Source: Saprospiraceae bacterium
GTDB taxonomy: Bacteria; Bacteroidota; Bacteroidia; Chitinophagales; Saprospiraceae
Reading direction: 5' to 3'
Length of the DNA stretch: 64,000 nucleotides
Assembly: GCA_021604865.1 (NCBI GenBank)
Contig: BQJU01000008.1
Location: forward strand, 1 to 64,000
In this document: in pieces, positions 27,884 to 37,217 of the stretch
Numbering within the stretch: position 1 is the stretch's first letter
How the letters are laid out: every line of letters begins with the position of its first letter
The notes under the pieces: model-generated
Told to the model about the DNA's origin: nothing
Database searches by the model: none
Seen by the model: only the letters and a program-made list of their open reading frames with translations
Translations under genes and position numbers: made by a program

Positions 27884-28666
27884 ATGCCTTCTGATCTAAA
27901 GCAATTACTGGACCAACATGCCGCTCTATACAACCAAACTTCCTTTATAGATACCGACCCTATCCGTATCCCCCACCGGTTTTCACAACTAGCCGATATA
28001 GAAATCACCGCTTTTTGGGTAGCCATGCTGGCGTGGGGACAACGACAAACCATCATCAATAAAGCGAATGAACTCATTGAGCTGATGGATGGTGCTCCTC
28101 ATCAGTTTATCAGGGATCATCAGGAAAAGGACCGGGAACGGTTTAGCAATTTCAAACACCGAACGTTCAACTATACGGATACCCTTTATTTTTTAGAATT
28201 TTTGCAGCAATATTACCGGCAACACCAATCTCTGGAAGATGCCTTCGCTCGCCATATAACCTCTGAAAGTCCACATGTTGGTCCGGCACTGAGTGGATTT
28301 CATGAATTGTTTTTTTCCTTGCCCGATGCCCCGCACCGCACCCGTAAACACATCGCTACACCCCTGCGTAAGTCGAGTTGTAAACGGCTCAATATGTTCC
28401 TCCGCTGGATGGTGCGCCAGGATGATACCGGGGTGGACTTTGGTTTATGGAAGCGTATTGCACCCCATCAACTACTTATTCCCCTAGATGTACACGTCGA
28501 TCGGGTAGCGCGGCATTTCGGCCTATTAAAACGCAAACAAACCGACTGGCTGGCCGTACTGGAACTCACCGAACAACTCCGTCAATTTGACCCCTCTGAT
28601 CCGGTAAAATATGACTTTGCACTCTTTGGCATGGGCGTTTTGCAGTATGATCAGTTTAAAAAATAA
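27884..28666 (+). CDS. TIGR02757 family protein
   Basis: 260 residues. The whole length matches the TIGR02757 (DUF2400) pattern: DPIRIPHRFSQLADIEITAF, AMLAWGQRQTIINKA, a KHIATPLRKSSCKRLNMFLR block followed by WMVRQDDTGVDFGLWK, IPLDVHVDRVARHFGLLKRK, and DPVKYDFALFGMGV near the end. The family is widespread in Bacteroidota. It resembles helix-hairpin-helix DNA glycosylases in outline but has no assigned function. It is cytosolic and monocistronic here. Confidence 0.92.
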   Translation: MPSDLKQLLDQHAALYNQTSFIDTDPIRIPHRFSQLADIEITAFWVAMLAWGQRQTIINKANELIELMDGAPHQFIRDHQEKDRERFSNFKHRTFNYTDTLYFLEFLQQYYRQHQSLEDAFARHITSESPHVGPALSGFHELFFSLPDAPHRTRKHIATPLRKSSCKRLNMFLRWMVRQDDTGVDFGLWKRIAPHQLLIPLDVHVDRVARHFGLLKRKQTDWLAVLELTEQLRQFDPSDPVKYDFALFGMGVLQYDQFKK

Positions 28667-28715
28667 GGGAGATTTTAGGAATTAGAGTTGCTGTGCGACA
28701 TAAATTTTTGAAAAA

Positions 28716-28821
28716 ACCTGATTTTTAGATACCAGGTAAAGCAATCTAATAACATGACCACAGCGTGGTCAGAGTATGTTAGCCCAAAGCAACCCATGTG
28801 TTTTCGACCCCAGAGGGGTCG
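28716..28821 (+). repeat. REP-like double-hairpin element, copy A
   Basis: Three inverted repeats lie in a row: ACCTG/CAGGT (28716-28737), TGACCACAGCGTGGTCA (28755-28771, 7-bp stem, AGC loop) and CGACCCCAGAGGGGTCG (28805-28821, 7-bp stem, AGA loop). Between the last two is TATGTTAGC, and TTTT precedes the final stem. GCA follows. The same order recurs at 60679-60797 with different stem sequences but conserved linker words, which marks a dispersed element rather than a terminator. It occupies most of the gene-free stretch 28667-29032; the rest shows nothing. Confidence 0.65.
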
Positions 28822-29032
28822 CAGTAGGGGCAAATCCGATCAAGTTTTACCGAAATATTTTGAAATCTTCCGTTGTATTATGGTATTTAAATTTTGTGTT
28901 GGACAATAGCGGTTTTATTTCTTCCAATCCAGTCATTTATTTTTACATTCGTCTAACATACCAAACCAGTTTTGTTATCTGTTTAAGGGATGTTTATTAC
29001 GAATGCCCTAAAATCTAAGCAATTTTAAATTT

Positions 29033-29506
29033 ATGAAGTATCATCTTATTCTATTCATAATCTCTTTGACTTTATTCACTGCCTGTGGTCCCAGCTATAT
29101 GTTTGAAGAGGAAGCCGAAATTGCCGATCATGCCTGGAGCTACCAGGATACCATCAATTTTGCCTTTGAGATTAAAGATACCAACCGCATCTACAACCTC
29201 TATCTGGAAGTGGATCACGATATGGATTTTCCCTTTCAAAACCTGTATACCCAAATCTATACCCGCTTCCCTTCCGGCGAAAGGATCAAAGAAATGGTTT
29301 CGCTTGAACTGGCAGATAAAACCGGGTTGTGGATAGGCGATTGCAATAATAATTATTGTAGCCTGAACATTCCGATTCAGCAGGGCGCCTATTTTAATGC
29401 TGCGGGACAGTACCAGATTACCCTGGAGCAGTTTATGCGACAAGACCCTTTGCCGGGCGTGCGCAAGCTGAGTTTTAAAATTGAAGACACTGGAAAAACC
29501 CGTTAA
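29033..29506 (+). CDS. gldH: Gliding motility lipoprotein GldH
   Basis: 157 residues. The lipoprotein signal has lipobox LFTACG (Cys18). The mature part matches GldH: acidic start (EEEAEIADHAWSYQDTINFA), YNLYLEVDHDMDFPFQNLYT, GLWIGDCNNNYCSLNIPI and FEQFMR-like EQFMRQDPLPGVRKLSFKIE. GldH is one of the lipoproteins required for gliding in Flavobacterium and is kept even in many non-gliding Bacteroidota. It is followed two bases later by the cytochrome gene, so the two are probably cotranscribed. Confidence 0.92.
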   Translation: MKYHLILFIISLTLFTACGPSYMFEEEAEIADHAWSYQDTINFAFEIKDTNRIYNLYLEVDHDMDFPFQNLYTQIYTRFPSGERIKEMVSLELADKTGLWIGDCNNNYCSLNIPIQQGAYFNAAGQYQITLEQFMRQDPLPGVRKLSFKIEDTGKTR

Positions 29507-29508
29507 AC

Positions 29509-31434
29509 ATGGACCGCCGAATGATTTTCCTATTGGGTATTCTGGCTTCCATTCTCCTGTTTTGTACCCGTGATTTACCAACAGCCCAAATTGATATTCC
29601 CTATCGAAACCTGGCTGATGGGGTGAAATATATAGGCATGGAAACCTGTCGTTCTTGCCATGACAATGTGCACAGCACCTTTATTCATACCGGTATGGGC
29701 AAATCTTTCGGATTGGCCACCCGGGAAAAAAGTGCCGCCGAATACGGAACTCATGCGCTGGTCTATGACGAAAAATCCAATTTTTATTATAAACCTTATT
29801 TCCAAAACGATAGCCTTTATATCCTTGAATACCGACTGGAAAATGGCGACACGACTTACCAGCGCATAGAAAAAGTCCATTACATTGTCGGTTCCGGCCA
29901 GCATACCAATTCCCATATTGTCGATATCAATGGCTATATCTATCAGGCGCCGATCACCTATTATACCCAAGATCAACACTGGGATATGGCACCAGGCTTC
30001 CAGGTTGAAAATGAACGATTTGCCCGTCTGCTCACTACAGAGTGTATTACCTGCCACAACCATTTTCCAGAGCCAGTAGCGGGTTCGCTCAACAAATTCA
30101 GCAAAATGCCCACTGGTATTGAGTGTGAACGATGCCATGGACCGGGAGAATTGCACGTTCGCGAAAAACTGTCGGGAGAAATAGTCGATACCTCTCAATT
30201 TATTGACTATTCGATTGTCAATCCACGTGATTTGCCCCGCGATTTGCAAATGGACTTGTGCCAGCGGTGCCATTTACAAGGAGTCGCTGTGCTGGAAGAG
30301 GGCAAGACTTTTTTCGATTTCAAGCCAGGCATGGCGCTGAATGAAGTGATGAATGTATTCCTGCCCCGTTACTCCAATTCTCACGAAAAATTCATCATGG
30401 CCTCTCAGGCGGATCGCTTGCGGTTGAGTCCGTGTTATCAGCAGTCGGATATGACCTGCATCACCTGCCACAATCCGCATCAAAGTGTGGAAGTGACCAG
30501 TAAAAATCATTTTAATGTGGCTTGCGCCAAATGCCACAACCAGCCCGAACAAACACCTTGCAGTGCCTCAGAAGCAGATCGTTTGGCCGAATCCAATAAC
30601 TGCGTAAGCTGCCACATGCCCAAGGCTGGAAGCATCGATATTCCACATGTACGCATCACCGATCACTACCTGAGTCGCAACAATACCAAAGCCCACCCTA
30701 TTTCATCGGAAGGGGAAGCACAAAATGCCCGTCCCTCCTTTTTGGGGCTGGAAATTCTCACCAAAACCAAAGCCACTCCACTGGAAATGGCCAGAGGGTA
30801 TATTGCACTATTTGATAAATACGTCAATTCACCCGTCATGCTGGATTCGGCACGTTATTATCTGGACCAGTCGACTTTGCCTGCCAAAGACAAGTTCAAA
30901 ACCGAAGTGCACTACTTTTTTGCAAGGGGTGACTATTCGGAATTGCGAATTTTTGCAGCCAATCAGGTACCACAAGACCAGGATGATGCCTGGACAGCCT
31001 ACCGCATTGGCGAGGCCCATTATAACGGTGGTTTTTATCCCGAAGCCCTTGCCTTCTATCAACGCGCCACTGAACTGATGCCTTACAACCTCGATTTTCA
31101 GGAAAAACTGGGCACCACTTATATTCGCATCCCACTACTCGATGATGCTATCAAAACCTTCAACTTTATACTATCCGAGAATCCCAAGCGGCCAATTTCG
31201 TTGACCAACCTGGGTTATGCTTATATACTGAAAAGCCAAATGCAAACTGCAGAAGACCTCTATGACCGCGCCCTGACTTTGGATCCGGATTATGTACAGG
31301 CATTGCTGAATAAGGTTGCGGTGCGGCAATATCACGGAGATCTAGCTTCTGTACGGAAACTATTGAAGCGGGTATTACAAATTGAGCCCGGGAATGCGCG
31401 GGCGCGGCAGTTGTTGGGGGAGATTGGTATTTGA
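29509..31434 (+). CDS. Seven-heme c-type cytochrome with C-terminal TPR repeats
   Basis: 641 residues. A hydrophobic N-terminal export signal is followed by seven CxxCH heme sites: CRSCH (47-51), CITCH, CERCH, CQRCH, CITCH, CAKCH and CVSCH (365-369). The His-rich context (VHSTFIHTGMGKSF, DIPHVRITDHYLSR) resembles cytochrome c554-type multiheme proteins. Residues about 490-641 are tetratricopeptide repeats (AYRIGEAHYNGGFYPEALAF, ISLTNLGYAYILKSQMQTAE). It is probably periplasmic or outer-membrane associated and moves electrons within a larger complex. The start is two bases after the gldH stop. Substrate and partner are unknown. Confidence 0.9.
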   Translation: MDRRMIFLLGILASILLFCTRDLPTAQIDIPYRNLADGVKYIGMETCRSCHDNVHSTFIHTGMGKSFGLATREKSAAEYGTHALVYDEKSNFYYKPYFQNDSLYILEYRLENGDTTYQRIEKVHYIVGSGQHTNSHIVDINGYIYQAPITYYTQDQHWDMAPGFQVENERFARLLTTECITCHNHFPEPVAGSLNKFSKMPTGIECERCHGPGELHVREKLSGEIVDTSQFIDYSIVNPRDLPRDLQMDLCQRCHLQGVAVLEEGKTFFDFKPGMALNEVMNVFLPRYSNSHEKFIMASQADRLRLSPCYQQSDMTCITCHNPHQSVEVTSKNHFNVACAKCHNQPEQTPCSASEADRLAESNNCVSCHMPKAGSIDIPHVRITDHYLSRNNTKAHPISSEGEAQNARPSFLGLEILTKTKATPLEMARGYIALFDKYVNSPVMLDSARYYLDQSTLPAKDKFKTEVHYFFARGDYSELRIFAANQVPQDQDDAWTAYRIGEAHYNGGFYPEALAFYQRATELMPYNLDFQEKLGTTYIRIPLLDDAIKTFNFILSENPKRPISLTNLGYAYILKSQMQTAEDLYDRALTLDPDYVQALLNKVAVRQYHGDLASVRKLLKRVLQIEPGNARARQLLGEIGI

Positions 31435-31451
31435 TGGTCGAGGAAGAATAA

Positions 31452-31569
31452 TAGACTTGTTTCGCCTATAGTTAATTGCCAAAACTTTAAGAGATGTTTG
31501 GAGCTAATTCCCATTTAAACCCAGTGCACTAAGGTTTTTGTTATCTAAAAGAATTCGTTCCAAACATCT
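31452..31569. repeat. Composite of two short-repeat family ends
   Basis: TAGACTTGTTTCGCC at 31452-31466 is the terminal sequence of the MITE-like family (compare 42856-42870). After it, AGATGTTTGGA (31492-31502) and its exact reverse complement TCCAAACATCT (31559-31569) bound a 78-bp unit of the GTTTGGAGG type. It sits between the cytochrome gene and the AT-rich unknown genes, marking a junction of different composition. Confidence 0.45.
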
Positions 31570-31583
31570 CCAAACTTAAAAAC

Positions 31584-32204
31584 ATGCTGATGCTGAAGTT
31601 AGTAATTTGCATTAAAATATTGGTTGGTTATTATAATATCATAATAAACGAAGACTATATAATAACTACTTACACATCAAATACAGAAGATAGTTTGTTT
31701 AGTATAATTTCAGTAGTAAATATGCAGGAAAATTGTCGCTATCTTTTCGATGATAATAAGTTGCAAAGGATAGATAGTTTGACAAAAAACGTCAATGATC
31801 CAAATCTATCAATTATCTCTTATCAAAACACCAATGAATACAGCACATTAGCTGATATAAACCTTGAATGTGAGAAGTACTATTTCTGGTACAATATCAA
31901 TAATTATATCAACGACGGGGGAGATATGGATTTGAAAGTTGAACATTTTGTTGCTAATATTGATATTATTGACAAATATATTCCTAATGAAGAATATAGA
32001 TCAAGATTAGCTTTTATTGGTAAAGATTATAAAATACTGAAAAAATATACTGCCCAATCTAATGAAATCACACATTCTTCACCTATACTTATTTCAAAAA
32101 TTTACGAAACAGATTATTTAAACCCTGAATTAAAGGAGGTATTATTTAAAATTAAGAATATCAGTAGTAAAAATCCATCTCAAGACAACCAATCCAAACG
32201 ATAA
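31584..32204 (+). CDS. Hypothetical protein in AT-rich segment
   Basis: 206 residues, starting MLMLKLVICIKILVGYYNII. The N-terminus could be a membrane anchor or signal, and the rest is polar and rich in Asn, Ile, Tyr and Lys. Codon use is strongly AT-biased compared with the neighbouring genes, suggesting transfer. No family is recognised. The frame ends in two consecutive stops (TAA TAG), after which the same frame is coding-like for 29 more codons, so the gene may be a truncated form. Confidence 0.6.
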   Translation: MLMLKLVICIKILVGYYNIIINEDYIITTYTSNTEDSLFSIISVVNMQENCRYLFDDNKLQRIDSLTKNVNDPNLSIISYQNTNEYSTLADINLECEKYYFWYNINNYINDGGDMDLKVEHFVANIDIIDKYIPNEEYRSRLAFIGKDYKILKKYTAQSNEITHSSPILISKIYETDYLNPELKEVLFKIKNISSKNPSQDNQSKR

Positions 32205-32297
32205 TAGAAAAATGATGCCCTGGAATACTTCGATTGGATGGAAAGAAAAAGAGAACAATATGGTCCTGATAATCTTTTTAAAAAATTGATCACTTAA
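32205..32297 (+). pseudogene. Possible gene-end remnant
   Basis: After the TAA TAG of the preceding frame, 29 codons in the same frame read as a normal hydrophilic protein end (ALEYFDWMERKREQYGPDN and on to KKLIT), then TAATAA directly abutting the ATG of the next gene at 32301. The tight stop-start junction is typical of operons. It suggests that this is the true C-terminus of an older gene whose upstream part was replaced or interrupted. Confidence 0.35.
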
Positions 32298-32300
32298 TAA

Positions 32301-32951
32301 ATGACAAACAGAAAAGTAAAAATTCTGCATCACCTTTCTAATGAGGCAAAAGCAGCATTAAAAAATATGCTAATGACCAGGATTAGGAGTATTTACCTGA
32401 CTAGCAGGCAAGTGCTAGGGATGACAATTCCTAAGTTACCATTCGAGGATTGCTACCTTATAGCAGATGAACTTGGTATTGTTTATGTTGATGGAAATAA
32501 GGATTTAAGGGGAATTCAACTAGCCACGCTCACAAAAGAAGATAATGATTTTGGTGAATTTGAAACTATGCAAATAAATACAGCACAATTTAGAAATACA
32601 AATCGTGGAATGTTAGAAGTGTATGAGAAAATGACCAATCCTTCCATTTTATCCCTAAGCCTTCCACAGGATTTACAAATAATTTCAATTGATGTTTTCG
32701 GGCCTAAAATCGAAGACTTTGAAGTATTTGATGAAGACTTTCCGGAGGAAAAACTTTCTTATTCTATTGATACAGATGTATTATTGAAGTTTAATACAAA
32801 TGTGAGTTTTTTCTTTACTATTCATGCCAAAGGAAGTTTATTGATTTTAAATTTCTATGAAAAAGAAAATACATTTAAAAAATATGTACAGATGACTCTG
32901 GATTCATGGGGTGAAGAACGTGGTTATCGGCATAAATACACCATTGATTAA
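32301..32951 (+). CDS. Hypothetical protein in AT-rich segment
   Basis: 216 residues with no signal peptide, acidic (IEDFEVFDEDFPEEK) and predicted soluble. Composition is AT-rich, as in the preceding gene. Such small acidic proteins in low-GC inserts are often immunity or accessory proteins, but no family is recognised and that label would be a guess. The start abuts the TAATAA of a coding-like remnant, so it was probably the second gene of an operon. It is convergent with the AraC gene. Confidence 0.65.
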   Translation: MTNRKVKILHHLSNEAKAALKNMLMTRIRSIYLTSRQVLGMTIPKLPFEDCYLIADELGIVYVDGNKDLRGIQLATLTKEDNDFGEFETMQINTAQFRNTNRGMLEVYEKMTNPSILSLSLPQDLQIISIDVFGPKIEDFEVFDEDFPEEKLSYSIDTDVLLKFNTNVSFFFTIHAKGSLLILNFYEKENTFKKYVQMTLDSWGEERGYRHKYTID

Positions 32952-32988
32952 ATCCAAACCGACAATAACAAATTTCCGCATGAAGGAG

Positions 32989-34146
32989 CTACACTTCAGC
33001 TCCCAAAGCCCCATTCTGCATCACATCCTTTGCATACTCGCTAGGTGTCAGCCCGGTAATTTTTTTAAAAATAGCATTGAAGGTAGATTTGGAATTGAAG
33101 CCGGCCTCGTGAGCGAGGCTGAGTAGTGTAAATTGTCGGTTATCGGGTTCATTGAGTAATTTTTTGAACTCTTCTACCCGGTAGGCATTGATAAAATCAA
33201 AGAAATTTTGCTCCAGGTCGCGGTTGATGATTTGTGAGAGGTAGTTGACCGGAATACCGGCCCGCTGAGCTAGATCGGCGATGGTGATACGGGCTTCGAG
33301 ATAAGGCTTTTCCTTTTCCATATAGGCAGAAAGCTGTTTGAGGTATTGTTGGGCCTTCTTTTCTGTCAGGCCAGAGAGCTGATATTTAGCCGTTTCCTCT
33401 TCTTCAACCAGCAGATCATCATCGTCTCCCAGAATAACTTTTTGTCTTACGCCATAAATGCCCAGGTAAAACACATTGGCCACCATAAACAAAAAGGCCA
33501 CCTGAAAACCATAAGAACCAGTCAGGCCTAGAAACTGATTAGCCACTACCTCAAAAATGATAAAAGATGCCCACACAATGATCATACCCCACAAGAAGCG
33601 CTGTAGCCAGGATAGACTAACATCTTCAATGTAAGAATATCGGGTAAGGATGCAATGCTCGAATTGTCCTAACAGGCGCATGGAACGATACAGATAGAAA
33701 GGAAACAACCCCAAAAAAAAGCTGAAGTACATCATGTAATACCAGGTTGGGCACACCTGTTCATGGATTTGACTTACGATATTGACCCTTTCAACAAAAG
33801 GCAGTTGATAAAACGAAAACCAAAGTAGTAGATTGACCAATACAAAGGGAATAAAGTGCCACAATTCCTTCCAGACAAAAGGCAAAGCACCTCGGGTAGC
33901 CGATTTGATGTACAAATAAAACACCGGCACGGCTAGAAACCCCAGCACAAAAGCATTGAGTGGCAAATTGGGGTAGCCTGCCTGTAATTCCTCGTGATAG
34001 TTGTAGATCATGGCGATCAAAAACAGCAATAACAACTCAAGGCTCAACAGGTAATCTGCCTGCTTCCGGTTTTTTTTCAACAGATTGAGTGATGCAAAAC
34101 TGATGGCCTGAGCGGCTCCAATAGTGATGAGCAACTGGACAAGCAT
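32989..34146 (-). CDS. Membrane-anchored AraC-family regulator
   Basis: 385 residues. The N-terminal about 245 residues contain seven or so hydrophobic helices (LLSLELLLLFLIAMIY, AFVLGFLAVPVFYLYI, FIPFVLVNLLLWFSF, MMYFSFFLGLFPFYLY and others). The C-terminal about 110 residues carry an AraC/XylS double helix-turn-helix (ITIADLAQRAGIPVNYLSQI and LLSLAHEAGFNSKSTFNAIF, then KKITGLTPSEY). This arrangement, common in Bacteroidota, puts a DNA-binding domain on a membrane sensor. The next gene, the secreted deiminase, is divergent across 281 bases and is a natural candidate target; that is inference. Confidence 0.92.
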   Translation of the reverse strand: MLVQLLITIGAAQAISFASLNLLKKNRKQADYLLSLELLLLFLIAMIYNYHEELQAGYPNLPLNAFVLGFLAVPVFYLYIKSATRGALPFVWKELWHFIPFVLVNLLLWFSFYQLPFVERVNIVSQIHEQVCPTWYYMMYFSFFLGLFPFYLYRSMRLLGQFEHCILTRYSYIEDVSLSWLQRFLWGMIIVWASFIIFEVVANQFLGLTGSYGFQVAFLFMVANVFYLGIYGVRQKVILGDDDDLLVEEEETAKYQLSGLTEKKAQQYLKQLSAYMEKEKPYLEARITIADLAQRAGIPVNYLSQIINRDLEQNFFDFINAYRVEEFKKLLNEPDNRQFTLLSLAHEAGFNSKSTFNAIFKKITGLTPSEYAKDVMQNGALGAEV

Positions 34147-34427
34147 GGTGTTGGGTTTTGGTTCTTTGACAAATTTCGTTATTGGAAGTCAAAAAAGGTG
34201 TTTTTTTAGATTATTGTTGCATCAATACATTTTCAATGACGTCTGGCCTACAAACGAAAAGAAAATTGATAGTATTAGTTCAATTAATTCATTATATTTA
34301 AGGAAACTGTTTAAAGTTCTTTGGTACATTTTTCAATCAGAAGAGCTTATATTTTATTACTATAAAAACGAGCAAAAGCAAGATAAGTTTACCGCCTACT
34401 ACTCCAACGTTAAATAAACTCCTAGCT

Positions 34428-37217
34428 ATGAAAAAAAATCTCTACACCGTTTTATTAGCCCTGTTTCCCATTTTACTCAATGCCCAAAATTTTAATCTTC
34501 CACATTGGGAAACTCAATTTGAGCAAGAACAAAAATTCACCAAACCCAATCCCACGGCTCATCTTAATAAGGACATTAATCCCCTCCCGCCGCCTGCACC
34601 AGTAAGAACCATGGGAGAGTGGGAGGAGGTACAAGGCATCGTAATCACCTGGGATACCAGTCACAATACACTGCTAGCTGAAATCGTCCGCCATGCCCTA
34701 CCGGAATGTACGGTTTATATCGTTACCGACAACCTCGAATACGTATTGGCAAAGCTGGCAGAAAACAATGTCCCGGCAGATGACATCCAGTTTTTAATCG
34801 AGACGTTTGACAGCATCTGGATCAGGGATTACGGCCCCTGGACCGTTTATCAAAATGACGTTGATAGCCTGAATATCGTCGATTGGATCTACAACCGCCC
34901 CAGGGCAAACGATGATGTTATCCCCGCTGCAGTGGCCAGTTTGCTCAATATTACCATGTATGAAGCCACTCAGGTGCCCTTTGACTGGGTACATACCGGC
35001 GGCAATCACCTGCAGGATGGCATGAATACGGCCTTCTCATCCGACCTGGTCATTCAGGAAAATCCGGGCCGGATTGAAAGCGAAATTGATGATCTAGCTC
35101 AGTCTTTTCTGGGAGTAGATCGTTACATCAAACTACGGCGCCTGCCCTTTGATGTCATCCATCACCTGGATATGCACATGCGCCTGATTGATGAAGAAAC
35201 CATCTTTTTTGGCGAATACCCGGAAGGACAAGCTGATGGTCCACAAATCAATGCCAATATTGACTACCTGCGCAATACCTTCCTGACGCCTTTCGGCAAT
35301 ACCTACAACATTCTGCGTATGCCCATGCCGCCAGATCAATTTGGAGATTATCCTAATGGCGGTGGAGATTACCGCACTTATACCAATTCTCTTTTTATCA
35401 ATAAAACCATCATTGTTCCCATTTATGAGGAGCAATACGATACAACTGCGCTTCGTCTTTATCGGGAAATGTTACCCGGATATAATATTGTAGGCATTGA
35501 CTGCAATGATATTATTTCCCGGTTGGGAGCCTTACATTGTATTACCAAACTCATTGGTGTAGCCAATCCATTGCGTATTGCCCATGCCCGCCTGCGCGAT
35601 ACCTATGATACAGAAAATGCTTACACTGCTTCTGCTATTATTCAGCACCATACCGGCATTGAGCAAGCTACCCTGTATTACCGCACCGAAGCAGGTGGAG
35701 ATTATACGGCTGTATCTATGACCCTCACTGATCCGGATGCGGATATCTGGTCCGCTGATATTCCCGCCCAAAATGTAGGCACTCAGGTGCAGTATTACAT
35801 CCAGGCCTCGGCGTTTTCAGGAAAGGAACAACAACGTCCGATAGTAGCACCCGAAGGATATTTCTATTTTAAGGTCAAAGGTTATACACAACCCCCTGTA
35901 GCTCAGGCTTTGTATAATGCATCAAGCCAATGCATGGGTAGTTCTTTTAGCTTTCGCAATGATTCCCAAGGCGGTGTCACCGATATTGAATGGTTGTTTC
36001 CCGGAGGTGAGCCGGCTACCTCTACTGAGGCGAACCCCACCATTACCTACAATACACCTGGGCTTTATGATGTCACGATGATTGTCAGCAACCCTGAAGG
36101 AGCTGATACTCTGATTTTAAACGGAGCTGTCAGTATTGAAGAACCCGTATTACCCTTTGAAGACGATTTCACCAATGGCCCGAATGCCTCCTGGCAAATT
36201 GATAATCCTGATGCCGATGGCGCCTTATGGACCCTTACACAAACCGACTGTTCCGGCAACTGTTTTATGGTGGACAACCGGAATTTTAATACAAGATTTA
36301 AACGGGATTATTTTTCAGCACTGATTGATCTGACAGGCCTTGAAAATCCTACACTGACTTTTGATGTGGCCTATGCAAGAAGGCATTTTAATTTTGATGA
36401 ATTAAGGATAAATGTTGTTCGTTGCAATGGAGAAAAGGTAAATATTTTTAATAAAAGCTCGGTTGTCCTGGCAACAGCACCGAATACGAATGGCACATTT
36501 ATACCTAATGATTGTAGCTTATGGCGTAATGAAGTGGTCAGCCTTACCCCATTTATTGACGAAATTATTCGCCTCGAATTTGAAGCTATCGGTGGAAATG
36601 GCAACCGGTTGTATATCGACAATATTGACATCAATAGTAGTCCAAATCAAGCACCAACCGTCTATCTCGAATCCCCGGACAATGGCAGTCTGTTTGAGGA
36701 AATATCTTTACCGACTATCCCAATCATAGCCCTGGCTGATGACATGGATGGCACCATAGAATATGTCACGTTTTTCATCGACGGAGATTCCGTAGGTATT
36801 GCAACTGAAATCCCCTACACTTATCCCTTTGAAGTACCTGCCTTCGGTTTTTATGACCTGCAAGTGAGGGCTACCGATGACGATGGGGCCGAAAGTTATT
36901 CCTCCATGCACCAGATCGAAGTGAGATTGATTACCAAAATTACAGAAACAAAGGAACTTCCCTTTACGCTTAAACTATATCCTAACCCCGTTGCAAACCA
37001 GTTATTCCTCAATCTGGAGAGCAGTAAAAACTTGCAACTCGATTACCAGCTGATCAATCAGTTGGGACAAGAAATTATGAGCGGTGGCTGGGCAGTAAAC
37101 AATGGGCCTAATTCTTTTCAATTGGCCATGCATCAACTGCCTCCGGGGGTCTATTCACTGCACTTACGTGGAGATGATTGGAATGGCAGCTGGAAGGTGA
37201 TGGTGGTGAGAGATTAG
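34428..37217 (+). CDS. Secreted peptidylarginine/agmatine deiminase-type enzyme with PKD and T9SS domains
   Basis: 929 residues. The signal peptide ends at LLNAQ (about residue 20). Residues about 60-380 are a guanidino-modifying deiminase domain of the PAD_porph/agmatine deiminase group. The catalytic set is readable: Asp134 (WIRDYGP), His246-x-Asp248 (HHLDMH), Asn320 (YTNSLF) and Cys371 (GALHCIT). This order and spacing resemble Porphyromonas gingivalis PPAD. An Ig-like domain (380-490), a PKD domain (near 505-570), a jelly-roll-like segment, a second Ig-like domain and a T9SS sorting domain (last about 80 residues, LKLYPNPVANQLFLNL) follow. It should be exported to the surface and may citrullinate peptides or deiminate agmatine; specificity cannot be read. 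Confidence 0.9.
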   Translation: MKKNLYTVLLALFPILLNAQNFNLPHWETQFEQEQKFTKPNPTAHLNKDINPLPPPAPVRTMGEWEEVQGIVITWDTSHNTLLAEIVRHALPECTVYIVTDNLEYVLAKLAENNVPADDIQFLIETFDSIWIRDYGPWTVYQNDVDSLNIVDWIYNRPRANDDVIPAAVASLLNITMYEATQVPFDWVHTGGNHLQDGMNTAFSSDLVIQENPGRIESEIDDLAQSFLGVDRYIKLRRLPFDVIHHLDMHMRLIDEETIFFGEYPEGQADGPQINANIDYLRNTFLTPFGNTYNILRMPMPPDQFGDYPNGGGDYRTYTNSLFINKTIIVPIYEEQYDTTALRLYREMLPGYNIVGIDCNDIISRLGALHCITKLIGVANPLRIAHARLRDTYDTENAYTASAIIQHHTGIEQATLYYRTEAGGDYTAVSMTLTDPDADIWSADIPAQNVGTQVQYYIQASAFSGKEQQRPIVAPEGYFYFKVKGYTQPPVAQALYNASSQCMGSSFSFRNDSQGGVTDIEWLFPGGEPATSTEANPTITYNTPGLYDVTMIVSNPEGADTLILNGAVSIEEPVLPFEDDFTNGPNASWQIDNPDADGALWTLTQTDCSGNCFMVDNRNFNTRFKRDYFSALIDLTGLENPTLTFDVAYARRHFNFDELRINVVRCNGEKVNIFNKSSVVLATAPNTNGTFIPNDCSLWRNEVVSLTPFIDEIIRLEFEAIGGNGNRLYIDNIDINSSPNQAPTVYLESPDNGSLFEEISLPTIPIIALADDMDGTIEYVTFFIDGDSVGIATEIPYTYPFEVPAFGFYDLQVRATDDDGAESYSSMHQIEVRLITKITETKELPFTLKLYPNPVANQLFLNLESSKNLQLDYQLINQLGQEIMSGGWAVNNGPNSFQLAMHQLPPGVYSLHLRGDDWNGSWKVMVVRD

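Noticed and set aside
29575-30273. 232-codon minus-strand frame opposite the multiheme cytochrome
   Set aside because: It overlaps conserved CxxCH coding sequence and is not protein-like in composition.
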